The notes beneath the pieces are model-generated. The model saw nothing but the letters and a program-made list of their open reading frames with translations, was not told the origin of the DNA and did no database searches. From positions 1,364,001-1,428,000 of the forward strand of contig JBKBHS010000001.1 in the NCBI GenBank assembly GCA_046299555.1: a stretch of DNA of 64,000 bases, in the 5' to 3' direction. Position 1 is the stretch's first letter; every line of letters starts with the position of its first letter. Shown one piece after another: positions 15,577 to 23,710 of the stretch. Both the position numbers and the translations under genes were made by a program. Origin of the DNA: CALKJP01 sp046299555. Its GTDB lineage: Bacteria; Bacteroidota; Bacteroidia; JACCXN01.

Positions 15577-15596
15577 AAATTATGCACGCATAATTT
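15577..15596. promoter_or_regulatory. 20-base palindrome between gatB and 15685 gene
   Basis: Perfect 9-base arms AAATTATGC and GCATAATTT flank two central bases. The element lies about 100 bases from both divergent start codons. Its form is that of an operator for a dimeric regulator; the family is unknown. Confidence 0.45.
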
Positions 15597-15640
15597 AGTT
15601 ATATTATTAACATATTATGGGAAAAATCGATCGATTAAAT

Positions 15641-15671
15641 TTGAATTTACTTGGATAAAATATTAAATTTG
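15641..15671 (+). promoter_or_regulatory. Promoter of the 15685 gene
   Basis: TTG (15641-15643) and TAAATTTG (15664-15671) are spaced by 20 bases and fit the Bacteroidota -33/-7 consensus. The -7 box ends 13 bases before the ATG, implying a very short leader. Another TAAATTTG at 15636-15643 overlaps the -33 element. Confidence 0.6.
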
Positions 15672-15684
15672 AACTTCTAAAAAA

Positions 15685-16473
15685 ATGAGGATGAATAAAA
15701 TTATTTTTTTGCTTCTAATTTTTCCATTAGCAAGCTTATCGAACAATGCTTTGGTTATAGAAGGAAAATATCAAAATAAAAATTTATATGTACAAAATGC
15801 CTTTGCATCATCAGGTGTTGGTTTTTGTGTATATGAAGTAAGGGTTAATGGAGAAGTTACCACTGATGAATTAAACTCAAGCGCTTTTGAAATTGATTTG
15901 GCACAAAGAAATTTAAAACCCGGTGATAATGTTTCAATAACCATAAAACACAAAGACGGATGTGCTCCTAAAATACTAAATCCTGATGCATTAAAACCCA
16001 CTCCAACTTTTGAAACTATAGATATTAATGTAAATTCTAATGGTTTATTAACATGGAAAACAAAAGGAGAGATAGGTTCATTACCTTTTATTATTGAACA
16101 ATATAAATGGAATAAATGGGTAAGCGTTGGCGAAGTTCAAGGAAAAGGTACACCTGATGAAAATGAATATAGCTTTAATATAGCTTTAATAAGTGGAGAA
16201 AATAAATTTAGAGTAAAACAAATTGGTTTAAATAAAAAGCCTCGTTATTCAAAAGAAGCATCTTTTAAAAATAATCGAGCAGCAATTTCATATAACTATG
16301 ATAAAAATAAACAATCGTTAATTTTTTCGGATAATACAGATTATGAAATTTATGATCGCTTTGGTAATTTAGTTAAAAAAGGTTTTGGTAAAAACGTAGA
16401 TATTTCAAATCTTGATAATTCAATACATTATTTAAATTTTGATAATCAAACTACACAATTTATCAAAAACTAA
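15685..16473 (+). CDS. Secreted protein of unknown function
   Basis: The 262-residue protein has a signal peptide (cleavage near LASLS-NN). The mature part contains two beta-rich regions: residues 20-110, with VGFCVYEVRVNGEVTTDELN and a free cysteine pair (FCVY, DGCAP), and a later Ig-like stretch ending in YDRFGNLVKKGFG...LDNSIHYLNF. The last part resembles a T9SS type A sorting domain in rhythm but lacks the usual PNP motif, so I do not call it one. ATG 15691 is an alternative start two codons inside. A palindrome and a promoter precede it; a terminator follows. Confidence 0.65.
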   Translation: MRMNKIIFLLLIFPLASLSNNALVIEGKYQNKNLYVQNAFASSGVGFCVYEVRVNGEVTTDELNSSAFEIDLAQRNLKPGDNVSITIKHKDGCAPKILNPDALKPTPTFETIDINVNSNGLLTWKTKGEIGSLPFIIEQYKWNKWVSVGEVQGKGTPDENEYSFNIALISGENKFRVKQIGLNKKPRYSKEASFKNNRAAISYNYDKNKQSLIFSDNTDYEIYDRFGNLVKKGFGKNVDISNLDNSIHYLNFDNQTTQFIKN

Positions 16474-16497
16474 ACATTACACATTAAATGTTGTTTT

Positions 16498-16520
16498 TAA
16501 AGCGGGAGTATCCCGCTTTT
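16498..16520 (+). terminator. Terminator after the 15685 gene
   Basis: Arms AGCGGGA (16501-16507) and TCCCGCT (16511-16517) around a 3-base loop are followed by four T. It lies 25 bases after the stop codon at 16473. Confidence 0.8.
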
Positions 16521-16542
16521 GTATTTTGTTTACTTTTGAAAC

Positions 16543-16758
16543 ATGAATAAATTATCGGTATTATTAGTTTCGTTTACAAAAGAGCAATTAATTTTTGCAG
16601 CATTATTTGCTATAGTATTTGTTATTGCTATGATTTGGGCTTATCGAAAAGATATGAATACTTATTTGACAAAGTATTATAAAAATACTTACATGATATT
16701 AGTAGGTATAATTGTTCTTATATTCTGCCTTTGGTTATATGTAAAGCTCAGCACCTGA
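16543..16758 (+). CDS. Small two-helix membrane protein
   Basis: The 71-residue protein has two hydrophobic helices, roughly residues 15-33 and 49-68, joined by a basic, Tyr-rich loop (YRKDMNTYLTKYYKN). I do not recognise a family; small membrane proteins of this form are common next to housekeeping genes in Bacteroidota. The last 24 bases overlap the 3' end of the convergent Nudix gene. The start ATG stands 23 bases after a strong terminator, so it needs its own promoter. Confidence 0.6.
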   Translation: MNKLSVLLVSFTKEQLIFAALFAIVFVIAMIWAYRKDMNTYLTKYYKNTYMILVGIIVLIFCLWLYVKLST

Positions 16759-17382
16759 CGATTTTATTATTTCTTTTAGTTCGCTTAAAATCATAGCAGT
16801 TGCTCCCCACACATTTTTCCCTGATAAATTAAAGCAAGGCACATTATAGGTTAACCCATTAAAAATTGTAACATTAATGTTACTTATATTTTTATTATCT
16901 AAAATCATTGAAATTGGTGTTTCCAGAATAGCCGCTACTTCTCTGCGATTTGGAATAAAAACAGGCTGATAATTACACCAAGCTAAAAATGGGAATACTT
17001 CAAAATTGCTTGCCGGAATATATAATGATGTTAATTCGGCAATAATATTCTCTTGAGAAATATTTACTCCAATTTCTTCAAATGTTTCTCTAATGGCTGT
17101 ATGTGTAGGTGAACAATCATTAGCATCTATTTTTCCACCCGGAAAAGAAATTTGTCCACTATGTGTTCCTTGATATTTGGGGCGTTCAATTAAAACAAAA
17201 TATATTGTATTATTTTTGGGATAAAGTAAGATAAGTACACTACTTTTGGGCGCAGCTTGTTTTTTTTGATAATATGATTCATCCGGCTTTAATCTTCGAG
17301 TTGGCGCCATTTTATATTGAGCATCTACTCCGGGTATTCCTAATTTAATTTGGTGTATAAGCTTATGAATAAAATCATGCAT
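16735..17382 (-). CDS. CoA-type Nudix hydrolase
   Basis: The 215-residue protein has the Nudix box SFPGGKIDANDCSPTHTAIR and following RETFEEIG. HSGQISFPGG just before it is the extra motif of the CoA pyrophosphatase (NudL/PCD1) subgroup, which cuts CoA or oxidised CoA to 4'-phosphopantetheine and 3',5'-ADP. Its start codon overlaps the stop of the upstream 109-residue gene by one base, so the two are co-expressed. Its 3' end overlaps the convergent small membrane gene. Confidence 0.85.
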   Translation of the reverse strand: MHDFIHKLIHQIKLGIPGVDAQYKMAPTRRLKPDESYYQKKQAAPKSSVLILLYPKNNTIYFVLIERPKYQGTHSGQISFPGGKIDANDCSPTHTAIRETFEEIGVNISQENIIAELTSLYIPASNFEVFPFLAWCNYQPVFIPNRREVAAILETPISMILDNKNISNINVTIFNGLTYNVPCFNLSGKNVWGATAMILSELKEIIKSSGAELYI

Positions 17383-17711
17383 TAAAATTTCGATTTAATA
17401 TATCCTATAATTGCTAAAGTTAAAAAGATAAAAAATATACTTAAAACAGTATATCTAACAGCATTATCAGGAATAAATGCTTTTTTATATTTGGCAAAAC
17501 TATCTGCATTTATTTTTTGTGCTTTTTCGAAAAGCGTGTTTTTTATTCCAAACATCATAATCTTTTCTTCCTCATCAATTGCTTTTTCAAAAGGGATATT
17601 TTGAGCAATTAATTCTGACTCGAAAAAATTTCCTTGTTCAAAATTTTTAAAGGTGAAAACAATATAGTCTTTGTGTTGAGGATGTGTATGATAATTAGCC
17701 AAACGTATCAT
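17382..17711 (-). CDS. Small C-terminally anchored membrane protein
   Basis: The 109-residue product has a soluble N-terminal part (residues 1-80) with an alpha/beta rhythm, HKDYIVFTFKNFEQGNFFES, and one C-terminal membrane helix at about 88-105. The soluble part has the character of small DUF2007-like signal-transducing domains, but I cannot confirm that. It is coupled to the Nudix gene by a one-base overlap. A TATTTTTG box (minus strand, 17716-17723) ends only 4 bases before the ATG, which would make a nearly leaderless mRNA if used. Confidence 0.6.
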   Translation of the reverse strand: MIRLANYHTHPQHKDYIVFTFKNFEQGNFFESELIAQNIPFEKAIDEEEKIMMFGIKNTLFEKAQKINADSFAKYKKAFIPDNAVRYTVLSIFFIFLTLAIIGYIKSKF

Positions 17712-17738
17712 ATTGCAAAAATAAATAAATTAAACAAC

Positions 17739-17763
17739 AAAGGCTGCCAATCGGGCAGCCTTT
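17739..17763 (-). terminator. Terminator of the DUF4397 gene
   Basis: Ten-base arms AAAGGCTGCC (17739-17748) and GGCAGCCTTT (17754-17763) enclose a 5-base loop. On the minus strand a T-rich tail follows. It lies 34 bases beyond the DUF4397 gene's stop and just before the next minus-strand gene. Confidence 0.85.
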
Positions 17764-17796
17764 AAGAGAGTTGGGAAGGGAAGTTGGGGGGTGGGA

Positions 17797-20196
17797 CTAA
17801 AATTTTTTAATAAAACGGAAAGTGTTTACTTCTCCATTATTATTTAATTGCATTAAATAAATACCATTTGTTAAATCACTTACATCAATTGAATTTACAG
17901 CAGAAGCAGAAGTATTAAATGTATATTGTTTTACAGCTCTTCCGCTTATATCCATAATGATAATTTGTGCATTAACTAAATCTTTATCAGCAACAAAATT
18001 AATAATGGTGTTTACCGGGTTTGGATAAAGATTAACATTTAGAATAGAGTTATTTTCGTTTAATCCTGATGGTGTTGGTAATACAGGTAAAGCAACTAAT
18101 GCACCACCTGCAGCAGTAGCAGCATATAATCCAAATGCGGGGCCATTGCTGTTAGCAGAAGGATTTACAAATCCTGAAGCAAGAACGGTAATTGCAGCAC
18201 CTTGTAAATTTAATGCACTTAAAGGTGCTCCAAATTTGGCAATTGGTGTTGCTCCGGCTGAATCTGTTAATAGTAATTCGTAGTTATTAGTTGGCAATGA
18301 TAAATATCCTGCAAATTCGGTGTATGCTAAATCATCTACTAGTAAACCATTTCCGGTAGCAACTACATCCACTGTAGGAGCATCTGTTGCACCATGAAAT
18401 ACCAATACATCTGTGTTTGAAGATGAGTTTGCAACTTCTCTTGCAGTTGGGTATACATACAAGTTAAATGGTTTGTTAGGGCTGTATCCACTACTGCTTA
18501 CAATACCATTCGCAACTACTATATATTTTCCGTTTCCGTTTAATGTTACAGGGAAAGTAGCAATAGCTTGAGAGGATGAAGTACTATTAGCTGGTGCAAT
18601 TCCAATAGTAAAAGGACTTCCTGCAGGAGCATCAACAAAAGGAGATGCGGTTCTGAAAGCAAAATTATCTAACAATAAAGTATTGTTTAACCAAACATCT
18701 ACTGTTTGAGCAGCAGCATCGGCTGAATTATGAATAACCTGAACACGAGCTGTAGAAATTGCTGTACTTGGAAGTTGCACTAAATTACCTCCTGTAACCG
18801 GAGCTGCATACAATCCAAATGCAGGGCCGTTGCTATTATTGGCGGGATTTAAAAATCCTGATGCAACTACTACCAATGCCTCACCATCTAAGTTTAAAGA
18901 TTGTAGTGGAGCTAAATATTCTGCAACAACATCAGTTCCTGCTTGATTACGAATTTGTACATTATAATCAGCAGTAGGTAATTGTAAGTAACCATTCGAA
19001 AACTGTGCATAAGCTAAGTTATCTACTAAAGTTCCTGCTCCAACACCTACTACATCCACTATTGGAGCATCAGTTGCACCATGAAATACTAATACGTCTG
19101 TATTAGATGAGTTTGATGCAGTTTCTCTACCCATGTTATAAATATGTAAATTAAATGGAGTTGCAGGAGAATACCCTGTTGCACTTACAATACCATTTGC
19201 AACAACTACATATTTACCGTTTCCATTTAATGTTACAGGGAATGTAGCAATAGCTTGAGATGATGAAGTACTATTTGCAGGTGCAATTCCTATTGTAAAT
19301 TGAGTTCCTGCAGGAGCGTCAATAAATGGTGAAGATGTTCTGAAAGCAAAATCATCTATAATTAAAGTATTGTCTAACCATACATCAACTGTTTGAGCAG
19401 CAGCATCGGCTGAGTTATGAATTACCTGAACACGAGCAGTTGTAATTGGGCTACTTGGTAAAGCAATTAAGCTACCACCTGTAACTGGAGCTGCATATAA
19501 ACCAAAAGCTGGTCCATTGCTGTTATTGGCGGGATTTAAAAATCCTGATGCAACTACTACCAATGCCTCACCATCTAAGTTTAAAGATTGTAGTGGAGCT
19601 AAATATTCTGCAACAACATCAGTTCCAGCTTGATTACGAATTTGTACATTATAATCAGCAGTAGGTAATTGTAAGTAACCATTCGAAAACTGTGCATAAG
19701 CTAAGTTATCTACTAAAGTTCCAGCTCCAACACCTACTACATCAACTGTTGGAGCATCTGTAGCGCCATGAAATACTAATACGTCTGTATTAGATGAGTT
19801 TGATGCAGTTTCTCTACCCATGTTATAAATATGTAAATTAAATGGAGTTGCAGGAGAATACCCTGTTGCACTTACAATACCATTTGCAACCACTACATAT
19901 GTTTCATTGGCTGCTAATGTTACAGGAAATGTTGCAATAGATTGAGCTGCAGATGTACTGTTAGCAGGAGCAATACCAATTGTAAGTGGTGTTCCTGCAG
20001 GTGCATTTATGAATGGAGATGCCGTTCTGAATTGGAAGTTATCAATAAGAAGGGTATTGTCTAGCCATACATCTACAGTTTGAGCGGCTAAATCAGCAGA
20101 GTTGTGAATAACCTGCACTCTGGCAGTTTGTGCAAATGAGCTTAAAATTCCCAAGCTCATTGCCATGGTTGTTAAGAGTAAGTTCTTTCTTTTCAT
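17797..20196 (-). CDS. T9SS-secreted DUF4397 repeat protein
   Basis: The 799-residue protein has a signal peptide (cleavage near SSFAQ-TA), three tandem repeats of 229 residues starting near residues 24, 253 and 482, and a C-terminal T9SS type A sorting domain (NLYPNPVNTIINF to FRFIKKF). Each repeat holds two DUF4397 modules, one beginning TARVQVIHNSAD and one beginning TDVLVFHGATDAP, so six modules in all. DUF4397 proteins are extracellular and probably adhesive or carbohydrate-binding; the role is not established. Repeats 1 and 2 are nearly identical over hundreds of bases, a sign of recent duplication or gene conversion. Export requires the type IX system, whose core genes are not in this window. 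Confidence 0.92.
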   Translation of the reverse strand: MKRKNLLLTTMAMSLGILSSFAQTARVQVIHNSADLAAQTVDVWLDNTLLIDNFQFRTASPFINAPAGTPLTIGIAPANSTSAAQSIATFPVTLAANETYVVVANGIVSATGYSPATPFNLHIYNMGRETASNSSNTDVLVFHGATDAPTVDVVGVGAGTLVDNLAYAQFSNGYLQLPTADYNVQIRNQAGTDVVAEYLAPLQSLNLDGEALVVVASGFLNPANNSNGPAFGLYAAPVTGGSLIALPSSPITTARVQVIHNSADAAAQTVDVWLDNTLIIDDFAFRTSSPFIDAPAGTQFTIGIAPANSTSSSQAIATFPVTLNGNGKYVVVANGIVSATGYSPATPFNLHIYNMGRETASNSSNTDVLVFHGATDAPIVDVVGVGAGTLVDNLAYAQFSNGYLQLPTADYNVQIRNQAGTDVVAEYLAPLQSLNLDGEALVVVASGFLNPANNSNGPAFGLYAAPVTGGNLVQLPSTAISTARVQVIHNSADAAAQTVDVWLNNTLLLDNFAFRTASPFVDAPAGSPFTIGIAPANSTSSSQAIATFPVTLNGNGKYIVVANGIVSSSGYSPNKPFNLYVYPTAREVANSSSNTDVLVFHGATDAPTVDVVATGNGLLVDDLAYTEFAGYLSLPTNNYELLLTDSAGATPIAKFGAPLSALNLQGAAITVLASGFVNPSANSNGPAFGLYAATAAGGALVALPVLPTPSGLNENNSILNVNLYPNPVNTIINFVADKDLVNAQIIIMDISGRAVKQYTFNTSASAVNSIDVSDLTNGIYLMQLNNNGEVNTFRFIKKF
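18830..19058 (-). repeat. Intragenic DNA repeat, inner copy
   Basis: This stretch matches 19517-19745 almost base for base, with a period of 687 bases (229 codons) inside the DUF4397 gene. The similarity goes on less perfectly on both sides. The third unit (nearer the sorting domain) has diverged more. Confidence 0.85.
19517..19745 (-). repeat. Intragenic DNA repeat, outer copy
   Basis: The partner of the repeat at 18830-19058. Long runs, for example around the reverse complement of GGCGGGATTTAAAAATCC at 19528, are identical in both copies. Such a tandem repeat can expand or contract by recombination in frame. Confidence 0.85.
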
Positions 20197-20448
20197 GATT
20201 TTTGTTTTTTTTATGATTTATGTTATCACAACACTTGTTATAAATATTTTGTTTAATTAAAAACTTATTAAAGTTAAACAAAGTGAACTAATAGTCTGAT
20301 AATTAGAATTTAGTATGGTTTTAAATGTTTGATTTTAATTATTTTTAACATTCACGTTATCAGGAATTTAAATAATGAGCAATGTCATGACAAACATCAT
20401 ATAATAAAAGTGCTGTTTGCTAGTACATTTGCCAAAATAGAAACCAAT

Positions 20449-22092
20449 TTGTTGCAGCATTTAGATATATGGAAATTTTTAGCCGGACTGGGTATTTTTA
20501 TGTTCGGTATGTTTTTATTGGAAGAAGCAGTTAAGCAGCTTTCCGGCAGAACATTTAAACGTTTAATTAAAAAAACTACCACGGGGAAAATACGATCTGT
20601 TTTTTCAGGAATTTTTGCAACAGCTGTTCTTCAAAGCAGCTCTGCAGTTTCATTAATAACTTTAGCTTTTGTTGGTGCTGGAGTTATGAGCATGCAAAAT
20701 GCCATTGGGGTAATTATGGGAACCAATGTTGGAACAACGTTTACCGGATGGATTGTTGCAACGCTTGGATTTAAATTAAAAATAGAAGCATTTTCATTAC
20801 CCTTAATTGGCATTGGTGGTTTAGGTTTAATTTTTTTAAGTTCTTTTCCTCGATATTTAGGATTTAGTAAATTAATAGTGGGTCTTGGCTTTCTATTTAT
20901 GGGGCTTGATTATATGAAGCTTAGTGTAGAAAAGTTTGCCAATTCTATTGACATAACGGCTTTCCCACATTATGGTACTTGGTTTTATGTGATTATTGGT
21001 TTTATTCTTACAGCATTAATGCAGTCAAGCTCTGCAACACTGGCAATAATTCTAACAGCTGTAAATTCAAAAGTTATCTTTTTTAGCGAAGGTGCAGCAA
21101 TGGTAATTGGAGCAAATATTGGTACTACCGTTACTATATTACTTGGAGTAATTGGAGGCGTTCAAATAAAGAAACAGGTTGCGTTTAGTCATGTAATATT
21201 TAATGTTGGAACAGGGATAATAGCATTTCTTATTTTACCTTTTTTTCTCAATCTGGTAGAATGGTTAGTGCCGGATCAAAACAGTGATGTAGTTGGTATA
21301 GCCATTTTTCATACTTTATTTAACGTATTGGGAGTACTAATTTTTCTTCCTTTTATCAATATAATGGTTAAATGGCTCGAACGTATGTTCCCTGTTAAAT
21401 CTGATGAGGTAACTATTTTTATAAATAATGTTTCGCATGATTTACCGGAAGCGGCATTAAAAGCTTTAAATGAAGAAACAAAACATTTATTTCACGAAAC
21501 TGTTCGCTTGGGAATGATGGTTTTAAGAATTGATAATAAAGAAATGAGTGCATCACAACATTTAGTACCTATTGAATTGCTTGCAAAAAAAGAGAAGAAT
21601 AATCCTGAGGCGCAGTTAAATCAAATTAATCAACTGCAAAAAGAGATTACAATATATGCTGCTAATTTCAGACAAGATGAAGTAGAATCAGAAGATGCTG
21701 CTCGCTTACATCAGTTGATACATGCTTGCATGATGTTGAGTCAAGTTTCTAAAACTATATGGAGTGTAAGAGATAATGCTGAGGAATTATATTCTTCCAG
21801 TACCGACAAAGCTCGAGAATATTATGATATCATAAAACAGAATCATTCAAATTTCTGGTTTAATATTGAAGCGGCAATTATCGAAAATAGCGCATCTAAA
21901 AAAGGTATTCCTGATGAACTGATACAAGAAATTGAACAACAATATGAAGCATTTATAACGCGAGTTGCAGGTGCATTGGAAAAAGGACTTATTAAAGAAA
22001 AACATGCATCTTCGCTGTTACTCATTAATGGATTATTAACTCAGTCTAACCGTCAGGTATTTAATACAGCTCAGATTATTGTATCTAAATAA
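20449..22092 (+). CDS. Na/Pi cotransporter family protein with PhoU-like tail
   Basis: The product has two inverted membrane repeats each with the QSSSA motif of the NptA/PNaS family (FATAVLQSSSAVSLI and ALMQSSSATLAII), each followed by a GTNVGTT or GANIGTT motif, then a C-terminal PhoU-like helical domain of about 200 residues. The family takes up phosphate with sodium. The frame is open from 20329 but contains no ATG before the first membrane helix; TTG 20449 (or 20452) or GTG 20410 are the possible starts. I place it at 20449 because the conserved part begins at once after it. A strong terminator follows. Confidence 0.88.
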   Translation: MLQHLDIWKFLAGLGIFMFGMFLLEEAVKQLSGRTFKRLIKKTTTGKIRSVFSGIFATAVLQSSSAVSLITLAFVGAGVMSMQNAIGVIMGTNVGTTFTGWIVATLGFKLKIEAFSLPLIGIGGLGLIFLSSFPRYLGFSKLIVGLGFLFMGLDYMKLSVEKFANSIDITAFPHYGTWFYVIIGFILTALMQSSSATLAIILTAVNSKVIFFSEGAAMVIGANIGTTVTILLGVIGGVQIKKQVAFSHVIFNVGTGIIAFLILPFFLNLVEWLVPDQNSDVVGIAIFHTLFNVLGVLIFLPFINIMVKWLERMFPVKSDEVTIFINNVSHDLPEAALKALNEETKHLFHETVRLGMMVLRIDNKEMSASQHLVPIELLAKKEKNNPEAQLNQINQLQKEITIYAANFRQDEVESEDAARLHQLIHACMMLSQVSKTIWSVRDNAEELYSSSTDKAREYYDIIKQNHSNFWFNIEAAIIENSASKKGIPDELIQEIEQQYEAFITRVAGALEKGLIKEKHASSLLLINGLLTQSNRQVFNTAQIIVSK

Positions 22093-22120
22093 AAATCCCT
22101 TCCAACAGGAAGGGATTTTT
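22091..22120. terminator. Bidirectional terminator
   Basis: Thirteen-base arms AAAAATCCCTTCC (22091-22103) and GGAAGGGATTTTT (22108-22120) with a 4-base loop. It begins just before the Na/Pi transporter's TAA has ended and lies 4 bases from the convergent ferredoxin stop, serving both genes. Confidence 0.92.
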
Positions 22121-22123
22121 TAA

Positions 22124-22474
22124 TTACCCAAGATGTAAACTTTGTTTTTTAGCTAAAAGCTCTTCTTTGCTTTCTCTCCAATTTGGATCATCCACACAGC
22201 AATCAACCGGACACACTGCAGCGCATTGTGGCTCATCATGAAAACCTACACATTCGGTACATTTATCGGAAACAATGTAATAAGTATCCATTTTTATGGG
22301 AGCCTGAGCTGCATCTGCATCAACAGTTAATCCGCTTTTTCCGGTAAACATGCCTTTTAATGATGTTCCATCAGAAAAACGCCATTCAACACCACCTTCG
22401 TAAATAGCGTTATTAGGACATTCAGGTTCGCATGCTCCGCAATTTATGCATTCATCTGTAATTGTAATTGCCAT
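22124..22474 (-). CDS. 2[4Fe-4S] ferredoxin
   Basis: The 116-residue protein has two cluster motifs: C9-x2-C12-x2-C15-x3-C19 and C72-x2-C75-x8-C84-x3-C88. The long loop between C75 and C84 and the C-terminal helix are typical of the Allochromatium (Alvin/YfhL) ferredoxin type, with low-potential clusters. A 50-residue segment separates the motifs, longer than in standard members. It is a soluble electron carrier; the partner is unknown. Its promoter overlaps that of the divergent acyl-CoA reductase. Confidence 0.92.
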   Translation of the reverse strand: MAITITDECINCGACEPECPNNAIYEGGVEWRFSDGTSLKGMFTGKSGLTVDADAAQAPIKMDTYYIVSDKCTECVGFHDEPQCAAVCPVDCCVDDPNWRESKEELLAKKQSLHLG

Positions 22475-22494
22475 AGTATCTGATTTTTGTTTTG

Positions 22495-22502
22495 TAAATT
22501 TG
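22495..22502 (+). promoter_or_regulatory. -7 element for acyl-CoA reductase gene
   Basis: TAAATTTG fits TAnnTTTG, 29 bases before the ATG at 22532. A TTG at 22468-22470 is 24 bases upstream, slightly too far for a strong -33. It also argues against translation from the TTG at 22487, which would lie upstream of the transcript. Confidence 0.5.
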
Positions 22503-22506
22503 TGTG

Positions 22507-22514
22507 CAAAGATA
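22507..22514 (-). promoter_or_regulatory. -7 element for ferredoxin gene
   Basis: Minus-strand TATCTTTG fits TAnnTTTG, 32 bases before the ferredoxin ATG. It lies 4 bases from the plus-strand box at 22495-22502, facing it, so the two promoters probably cannot be occupied together. Confidence 0.5.
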
Positions 22515-22531
22515 TAAATAAATCAATTTTA

Positions 22532-23596
22532 ATGAATCTTAAACAACGTACAGAAGCTTTTGTTCAATTAGGTCATATTATTAATTTTTATCTGGGAAAC
22601 TCATTTGATGATAATGATGTTGAAACAGATAAACTTTTAAATAATCTACCCAAAATAAATCAGGTAATTGAACAAGCTTATTATCAAAATGGATGGTTTA
22701 CTAAAGATAATGTTCATAAATCATTATTTCAAATAGCTCAGATGCTTCAAAAAAAGGAGCTTGAACAATGGTTAAATTCATACACATTTAAAGATAATGC
22801 TCCTAAAAATATTGGAATTATTATGGCGGGTAATATTCCAATGGTAGGTTTTCATGATTTATTATGTGTTTTATTAAGCGGAAATAAAGCTATTGTACGA
22901 TTATCATCACAAGATAAATTATTAATTCCATTACTTACTGATTTTCTTATCGAAATTGAACCACAATTTCAAAACTACATATTTTTTACCGAAACACCTT
23001 TTAAATCAATACATGCAATAATTGCTACCGGAAGTAATAACAGTGCCAGATATTTTGAACATTATTTTAGCAATTATCCTCATATAATTCGTAAAAACAG
23101 AAATTCTATAGCTGTATTAGATGGCTCTGAAACCGAAAATGATTTATATAATTTAGGAAGTGATATTTTCACTTATTTTGGATTAGGATGCAGAAATGTA
23201 TCCAAAATTTATGTTCCGGAGCAATATAATTTTGATAAATTTTTTAATGCAATTTATGATTTTAACCCTGTTATAAACAATAAGAAATATGGAAATAATT
23301 ACGATTACAACAAAACTATTTACTTACTAAATAAAGAAAAATTACTTGATAATGGATTTTTAATACTAAAACAAGATACCCAATTAACATCACCTGTTGG
23401 GGTTTTGTTTTACGAATATTACGCAGATAAAACCCATCTCGAAACTCAATTAATAAATATTAAAGAACAGCTGCAATGTGTAGTAGCCAATCAATTTAAT
23501 CATCCGGCAAAAGTTAATTTTGGCGAAACACAATCGCCTAAATTATCTGATTATGCAGATGGTATTGATACCATGAACTTCTTATTAAGTCTATAG
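22532..23596 (+). CDS. LuxC-type acyl-CoA reductase
   Basis: From the ATG at 22532 the protein has 354 residues and the form of the acyl-CoA reductase family (LuxC, aldehyde-dehydrogenase fold). The nucleotide-binding region shows IGIIMAGNIPMVGFHDLLCV and the catalytic cysteine should be C220 in YFGLGCRNVSK. The family reduces acyl-CoA or acyl groups to aldehyde with NADPH. The frame extends upstream to 22487, but a promoter element lies in that part. The next gene codes for an acyl-CoA synthetase, which would supply acyl-CoA; an aldehyde or alcohol product, for wax or membrane lipid use, is an inference. Confidence 0.82.
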   Translation: MNLKQRTEAFVQLGHIINFYLGNSFDDNDVETDKLLNNLPKINQVIEQAYYQNGWFTKDNVHKSLFQIAQMLQKKELEQWLNSYTFKDNAPKNIGIIMAGNIPMVGFHDLLCVLLSGNKAIVRLSSQDKLLIPLLTDFLIEIEPQFQNYIFFTETPFKSIHAIIATGSNNSARYFEHYFSNYPHIIRKNRNSIAVLDGSETENDLYNLGSDIFTYFGLGCRNVSKIYVPEQYNFDKFFNAIYDFNPVINNKKYGNNYDYNKTIYLLNKEKLLDNGFLILKQDTQLTSPVGVLFYEYYADKTHLETQLINIKEQLQCVVANQFNHPAKVNFGETQSPKLSDYADGIDTMNFLLSL

Positions 23597-23645
23597 CAGT
23601 AATATTGTATTAACACCTGTTAGCAAAATTATTCCTTATTTAATC

Positions 23646-23674
23646 TTGTTTTAAAACGCCTTTTTTTATATTTG
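23646..23674 (+). promoter_or_regulatory. Promoter of the acyl-CoA synthetase gene
   Basis: TTG (23646-23648) and TATATTTG (23667-23674) are separated by 18 bases. Transcription would start near 23680, downstream of the in-frame TTG at 23672, so ATG 23711 is the true start of the synthetase. Confidence 0.6.
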
Positions 23675-23710
23675 AAAGATAGACATTATAAATCTTCAAT
23701 TACACGAAAA

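Noticed and set aside
20224..20242. TATCACA and TGTTATA around a 5-base spacer upstream of the DUF4397 gene, resembling half-sites of the sulfur operator
   Set aside because: The half-sites point outward relative to the sulfur palindromes and the spacing differs; no TAnnTTTG box at the right distance was found.
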